From NCBI GenBank assembly GCA_022264855.1, contig JABYQU010000054.1, forward strand, positions 124,001-188,000: a stretch of DNA of 64,000 nucleotides, read 5' to 3'. Made by a program: the position numbers and the translations under genes. This document shows positions 58,339 through 64,000 of this stretch, in pieces (position 1 is the stretch's first letter; every line of letters begins with the position of its first letter). The stretch comes from Lenzites betulinus. Its lineage: Eukaryota > Basidiomycota > Agaricomycetes > Polyporales > Polyporaceae. The notes below the pieces were generated by a model. That model did no database searches and was not told the DNA's origin. It saw only the letters and a program-made list of their open reading frames with translations.

Positions 58339-61300
58339 ATGAACCACAGGAGAGTGAACAGGTCAAAGAAGGTACGCTCCTGTGCATTGTCAATTTGTGT
58401 GGTTGTTCAAATTGTCGCGAAGGTACCGGGCGTGAAGCTCAGGCCCGCCGACCCCTCTGCCCGCAAGGATTTACGCACGCCGGACTCCACATGGACACAC
58501 AGCTCGGGCCTTGACTCGGACGAGGAAACTACACATGCTGACCTGTGCCCGCGGCCTTTTAAGGGCTTGGTGCTGTGTGCGACTGGAATCAGCGACAAGG
58601 TGAGCAGGTCGTTCACTTTCTGTACCCTATGCGGCACTGGAGAGGTAGTCTTGTGTGGAAATGTCTTTGGGATCATGAAAACGCTTGAGCAAGATATCAA
58701 TTATCATCGGGCACACCCGCCGCGCGATGTGCTGGAACGATTAGTTCATTGACCCGTAGGCGAAGTCCACCACCTACCCGCACAGTATGCAAGACGCATA
58801 AGACGAGAGATAGTCCTGCGGCCTTTATGCCGATCTCGTATGCTTGGTAGAACTTCCTCAGGCAGGCCATCATGAACTGTCGAAAATCTCATTCCTGTTG
58901 TCTCGTTGTGAACCGCTCTCCCCTTCCAAAGATCTGCACCCAGTTTCTGACTCCTAACTCCCCAATAGACTTCGTTATTTAAGCTTGCGCTCGAACTCGG
59001 CGCGCAGTCCGTGAGCGATCTCACGGACAGAGTCACACACCTTATTGCCGAGGAGTCTGGGAGCGCGAAGTACCGAGTACGTATGACCATTTAATTTAAA
59101 TATGTCTTGTACTGAACAGCCCTATAGTGTGCCCTGGAGAATGGCATACCGATCATGCACCCGTCTTGGATTATCGAAAGCCATAAAATATGGCTGAAAG
59201 GAGACGACGTCAACGTCGCAGAGGTTTGTTTTTCCTTGCGCTCGTTACAGCTCTCATGCTAAGCCATGGTCGTCATGTACTTTCAGAGCATCGATGAATA
59301 TCGCCTCCCACCTTTCACAGGAGTTGTCCTGTGCCTGTCCGGTATCGAAGACGTAAATGTCCGCATGGATATTAACCGCAAGGTCACGAAAGGTGGCGGG
59401 ATATATGTCAAACAGATCGAGCGTCCGGTGCGCGTGACGCACCTACTATGTGCGAACACGAGCGAGGGTGAGTCTGAGAAGGTGCGGTATGCAGACAAGT
59501 TCAACCGCATGGGCGAGGCGCGGATACACATCGTTTGGGAGGACTGGTTCTGGGACTCACTACGGTTTGGTGGTAAGTGTTGTCGATGTGCTAGGGAACG
59601 CCGGACTAAAGTATGATGCAGGGCGGTTCAACGAGGATGCGTATAAAGTTTCAAATCCACGTCCACCACCTAGGGTTCTGCCGGATCGTGCGTAATGCCC
59701 TACTTCGCATGTCCGAGAAAGCTCTGACATTGTGGTCGCTCAGCTCCCGCCGCCGGCTCTTCCACAGTCACAGACGACCCGGGCGTTTCCTCCGAGATCC
59801 AAAACGCACTAGCCTCTGCCGCAGGTACGTCCGTGTCGCGTCCAGGGGACGACGAGGAAGAGATCGCCTCCGTCAAGCGCGTCCCCGCCGTGACGCTCCA
59901 CCTCTGGGAGAGCATCCTCAAGCCGCGCGGGTTCGAAGTGCAGCAAGGCCGCCTCATCCGGAGCCCGTCAAAGTCCCAGTCCCAGAGACCGAAAGACACG
60001 TCGTACCGCCGCGAACCGTCCCCATCCGCCCGCGCGCTACGACGAGGCTCGCTCAAGGAGGGCGACGGCGACCCGCACACGCCCGCAAGCGCGATATCGT
60101 CATTCACGCGCGCACGCTCGTTCGCGCCCGTCGCGCAGTCCACGCCCTTGTCGCGCCAGCCGTTCAGGCGGATGCCGACCGTCGGAGGGTCCGCGCTGGC
60201 CGGTAATGGCAATGGGGGCATCGCACGCGCTGCGTCCTTTGCGCCGCCAGGTCGGGATGCGGGCGGCGCGCAGGCTGGCTGGGGCATATCGGCGGATTGG
60301 CCTACTGTGTCTGGGTCTGCGGTCGCTGGGCCGAGCAGGGCGGGAAGCGTCGTCCCGGGCTATGAGGGGGACAACGGGATCGAGGTGGGAGACGCGAGCG
60401 GGGTGGTCTCGGAGGGCGCGCGGGAGCTGTTCAAGGGTAAGCGGATCCGCGCGCTGGGCGAGGCGCGGTGTGCGAGTGTGCGGAAGGCGATCGAGGACTG
60501 TGGTGGGGTGTGGGTCGGCGCGAACGATGACGACGACGAGGTGGACTTCATCGTCGTGCGGCTCGTCAGGTACGTTTCATTTTCGCACCTTATTGCGTCC
60601 GTGTAACTGACGGGACACTTTGTGACCTCTACAGCGGGAGTGCAATATACCGACGCGAAGGCGACGAGCATATGCGCATAAAGTATCGCACGGAGTGCTG
60701 GCTTGAGCGGTGCATCTTCGAGGAGCGCATCTGCGCGCCGGAAGAGCATCTTGCGTTCACGCCGCTTCAGGCGGAAGCGCCCATCCCCGGCACGGAGGAC
60801 ATGGTCATCAGCTACTCTGGGCTGGACCAGAGCGAAGCGTGCTGGGTGCGCAGACTGTTGCGAGGTCTTGGTACGTCTTCATGTCTCCATATGTTGCATG
60901 CGTGTGTTGACTTGACGGTGGGTCGCAGGGATCGTGCATGCGCCCAACTTCTCGCGGCGCACGACGCACTTGCTCTGTCCCTCTGGGGAAGGCGCGAAGG
61001 CGGACAAGGCGCGGGAGTGGGGCACGCCTGTCGTGGATATGGCGTGGCTTGGGGCGATGGCGCGTACGGGCGAAATCCCGTATACAGCACCTACACCCGC
61101 CCCTGCGTCTGTGGCGGGAGAGGGCGAGGACGTGGACCTCAATGCGGTGGACTATCAGGGCGAGCCGGAGGTGTTGTTGCCGACGCAGCAGCCGCCGTCT
61201 GCAAGGAGTGGTAATGGTAGTATCGACAGGAAGGGGAAAGGCAAGGAGAAGGCGAGCAGGGAGCCCAGCATGGTCGATATTACCAACGGTGCGTCTTTCC

Positions 61301-62456
61301 TTTGACGGCCTTGTCCTCATATTACTGATTATTCGCATGACAGACCACGCGCCAAGAGCGCAATCGTTGTCGTACTACGACCCACCCCCAGCAGACCCCG
61401 CGCAGCCTGACGCCGAAGAGGTTGAGCCGTTCGGCATTCCCGCAATGCTCCTCGGAGAGCCTGCAGCGGATAAGCCCCCGGATATCTCAAGGCCTGCTAG
61501 TGCGGCACCTACACCTCCCGCCAGCAAGACACCCACTCCACCTGCCGAGGCCGAGCCAGAAGCCCCTCAGCGCACCCAGCCCTCCCTCGCACCTGACGCA
61601 AGCTCCGCACCTTCAGTGTCCACACCCTCGCTCTCGTTGGGACGGAACGGCCGCGTGCCGTCGTCCGAGTCCCCGTCCCCGATGCGCATCCCGGGAACAC
61701 GCACACCTCGAACGCCGGCGCATGTGCACAAGCAGGCGACACGGGTGTTGCAGGACAGCATCACGACGCTCCTCGGGAAACGCCCTGCGGCGGCGATCGT
61801 CCCTGTGGAGCGCGAGGTCGAGGCTGCGAAGAGAGTGAAGGGGGCCAATGCGCTGCAGGGGAGACGCAGTCGGCCGTTGAACCGCTCGAGGGTATGTCGC
61901 TATCATCAATCTGCGCTGTGCGAGTAGCTACTAACATATTCGTGTATTGCAGTCAAACATGTCGCTGTCGGAGTCTGTCACCCCCGGCCGCTCGTCGCCC
62001 ATACTCAGCCCAGGCCCCGGAGCGCACCCACCAGGAGGAGCCACGACACCCCTCCGCATCGACGCCGCCATAGAAGCTGCAGCCGCCGCCGGCGCCCCAC
62101 TCCTCGTCCCACTCGCCCCAGGTGCGCTTCCGCGCTCGACCGCGTCGGGCGACGAGGCGGACAACAGCTTCATCGCGGCGGAGGTCGCGGGGGGCACGCA
62201 CGTCCTGTACGCGGACCCGAAGCAGGACGGCATGCGCGAGCGCCTGAAACACCTCTTCGGCGAGTCTGCGGAGAAGCGCGCAAGGCAGGAGATGTGGGAC
62301 GCCGCTGCCCCGGGTGCGGGTGTAGGGCTGAGCATGGACGTGGAGGAGATGACGCTACCGCAGCTGCCGGACGCTGGCCCTCCTGCGGGTGGGTCGGGGC
62401 GGCGCGGGGCTGGGAAGGGCAGGAGGGGGAGGGGCCGGAAGGGGGCGCGGGGGTGA
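58339..62456 (+). CDS. four-BRCT checkpoint/replication protein, Dpb11/Rad4/TopBP1-like
   Basis: The start is at 58339 (MNHRRVNRSKK) and the stop TGA follows the basic tail GRRGAGKGRRGRGRKGARG. The N-terminal block VPGVKLRPADPSARKDL precedes tandem BRCT1 (PFKGLVLCATGISDK, VTHLIAEESGSAKY, HPSWIIES) and BRCT2 (FTGVVLCLSGIEDVN, VTHLLCANTSEG, WEDWFWDS). After a linker rich in Ser/Pro/Arg come BRCT3 (LFKGKRIRALGEARCASVRK, YRTECWLERC) and BRCT4 (DMVISYSGLDQSEACWVRRL, TTHLLCPSGEG, VVDMAWLGAM). A long Pro/Ser-rich C-terminal region follows. Paired BRCTs that bind phosphoproteins at replication origins and in ATR checkpoint signalling are typical of this family. The total is about 1,150 residues. One intron (58600..58968) is 369 nt against about 50-70 for the others. 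The short intron after RSKK is optional in frame. Nuclear by function. Confidence 0.88.
58600..58968 (+). other. unusually long intron (369 nt) in the Dpb11-like gene
   Basis: Donor GTGAGC follows GISDK, and acceptor CCCAATAG precedes TSLFKLALELGAQ. BRCT1 is continuous across it, so no exon is hidden. No hairpin or coding frame of note. Confidence 0.75.
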
Positions 62457-62736
62457 GGCTCGCTCTGTCTCTGGCTGTTATGGCGGTATTCGCGGTGGTA
62501 GATATGATCGTTCTTGGGAGACATGCGTGGGCATGTCATGTTACGGAATCTTTTGCAAGTATATAGTTGTACGCATATCACAAACCATCAGTACCTCTTG
62601 TCAAGGAATAAGCGTGATGTTGTGCGCGTATCTCCGGCAAGGACTTGTTACTTGTTGGTGTGGGCAGAACGCTACGTAGTACTTACAAACGTTGCATACT
62701 CCACATCTGAATCACGTTAGAAGGGGTTCGAGTGGC
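62457..62736. other. 3' flank between the Dpb11-like gene and tRNA-Asp
   Basis: 280 bases between convergent transcription units. No gene is seen; it presumably holds the mRNA 3' end. Confidence 0.5.
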
Positions 62737-62741
62737 AAAAA
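62737..62741 (-). terminator. RNA polymerase III terminator (T5)
   Basis: Five thymidines on the minus strand immediately after the discriminator base of the tRNA gene. Confidence 0.9.
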
Positions 62742-62828
62742 CTCTCTGTCGGGGAGTCGAACCCCGCTTTCGCGCGGACGTCGTGAAAACATGACAGGCG
62801 CGTGTACTAACCGATATACTAACAGAGA
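62742..62828 (-). tRNA. tRNA-Asp(GTC) with a 15-nt intron
   Basis: The acceptor stem TCTCTGT pairs with ACAGAGA, with discriminator G. The D-arm GTAT/GTAC encloses a loop with GGTTA (A box). Anticodon stem CGCGC/GCGCG surrounds loop CTGTCA-C with anticodon GTC. The T-arm CGGGG TTCGACT CCCCG holds a perfect B box GGTTCGACTCC. Without the intron the gene is 72 nt. The intron (62777..62791, TGTTTTCACGACGTC) sits at the canonical position one base 3' of the anticodon. CCA is not encoded. Confidence 0.95.
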
Positions 62829-64000
62829 TTCATTTTGAGGCTCATAAACATTTTAAGAAAGGATCCCGGCGCGCATTGAGTTCGCAACCACTGCGCTTGC
62901 CTGCTGCCGACGTTCAACGTTTCAACCTTGCCACACACCCGCGGCATTGAATCTGTCTGCTATGTTGACCGCGGCTAGTCCTCAGAGGAACCAAGAACAT
63001 GGCAGCGATGCATACTGGCAATGTCATAGTGATCATGCTAAAGTAACAGTCGACATGATGACGACGCTTAGGGCAATGCTTCACCGCAATGTATCGTGAG
63101 CCTTAGTCTAGAATCTCCAATGAGAGGGGGGTGCGGGTGACCCCCGTGGGAACGTCGGAACACGAATATTCTGACATGGCCGAACTCACGTGAGCCCGGC
63201 ATGGTGCACGTGGCGGACTTTGTGGGCGCGACAACTTCAAGTCCACAACTCTTCGACAACTATCTTAATATCTACGTATACGGCCTCCGCCCTGTCTCCT
63301 AGTATCATGCTTGCATTAACCCACGACTCGCTTTCGTCCTCGGTACTCGAGTCTCTTCTAACTCCCGCATCGCAGAGGCCCGCGATCTTCAAGTTCTGCA
63401 CGGCCTGAACCTCCGAATCCATGGTAAAGATATCTTCCTCGTCATTTCTTTTGGGCTCGGTAAGACTACAGTCACGGCGGACACAATGCTGGCTGCTCAG
63501 AAGCTGGAAGATGAGGCTATCGCACGCAGGTAGCACTCAAAGCTACTAGGTAAGTACTAGATTAGTGTTGAGCAATTGTTAGTGTTCCGAGTTAGACTCC
63601 ACCCTCGATCCGCTAGTTTCTCGTCGATGAAGTGTATCTAACCAACAATAAAGCCCCCAGTGTCTTTGCGGGAGGTGCACATGCCCTTGCGTACATGTGC
63701 GCACGCACCTCATGTCGTCTGGTGCCTTCACTGGGACTGCGACTAAGCTGGAGACTTCTCAGATCTGGCGCTCCGAGCTTCCGACCTGGATCTTTCGTCG
63801 ACGCTCACTACATGTTTGACTAGAAAATTCTGAAACATCATAGCTTCCAGACTTGTCACTTTGCATGTGCTCTACACTACGAGTTACATGCTTGGTAAAT
63901 ATGGACATACGATCACTTCTGAGCTGAGAACAGGGCCTGCATGAGAACTTGGGTAACCTTGTGATGTCGTTTCAATCCTTACTGGACGTTGGAAGGAAAT
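62829..64000. other. terminal region without supported genes
   Basis: 1.2 kb downstream to the window end. An acidic 61-codon frame on the minus strand (MDSEVQAVQNLKIAG, stop near 63237) is slightly protein-like but lacks exons or homology. Nothing else seen. Confidence 0.45.

Noticed and set aside
63237..63536. Acidic minus-strand frame at the window end
   Set aside because: Short, unrecognised, with no partner exons; kept only as a remark in the terminal region.

Overview
This 64 kb window comes from a filamentous basidiomycete, most likely a wood-decaying Agaricomycete. Genes are split by many short GT-AG introns, mostly 50-70 nt. The content includes four DUF6534-type seven-transmembrane proteins (a family I know mainly from basidiomycetes), DHA2-type MFS exporters, a fungal P450, a Ure2p-like GST and a secreted CBM1-GH5 cellulase. 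I see no bacterial, viral or plasmid features and no intact transposon. Exon models were built by eye from splice consensus and reading frame, so exon borders are inferences.

Layout. 0-21 kb: a small single-pass membrane protein (-), DUF6534 gene 1 (+), DUF6534 gene 2 (-), a DUF4139/MuiA-like protein carrying nucleoporin-style GLFG repeats (-), the regulatory subunit of casein kinase 2 (-), a PITH-domain protein (+), Mediator subunit Med25 (-) and DUF6534 gene 3 (-). 22-33 kb: an MFS transporter (-) with an unusually long 694-nt intron, a 4.9 kb stretch with no recognisable gene, then DUF6534 gene 4 (+). 33-57 kb: a divergent pair of paralogous alpha/beta hydrolases, a P450 (-), a Gup1-like MBOAT acyltransferase (-), a short-chain dehydrogenase (+), a GST (+) with a one-base problem at its first splice junction, a second MFS transporter (-) and the CBM1-GH5 endoglucanase (-). 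57-63 kb: mitochondrial ribosomal protein uL30m (-), a four-BRCT Dpb11/Rad4/TopBP1-like checkpoint protein (+) and a tRNA-Asp(GTC) gene with a 15-nt intron (-).

How the genes fit together. Housekeeping genes (CK2 beta, Med25, Dpb11-like, uL30m, Gup1, tRNA-Asp) alternate with accessory, family-expanded genes. The stretch from 33.6 to 56.6 kb is rich in enzymes and exporters that suit breakdown and detoxification of plant-derived compounds, but strands are mixed and no backbone synthase is present, so I do not call it a biosynthetic cluster. The four DUF6534 genes are the clearest local family. They share a micro-exon architecture, and all four appear intact.

The most notable observations are: the DUF6534 family with 10-, 13- and 16-nt micro-exons and two GC-AG introns; a CK2 beta gene whose start codon appears split by an intron and which needs a 4-nt micro-exon; the GLFG-bearing DUF4139 protein; the hairpin-containing 694-nt intron; and the GST frame defect.
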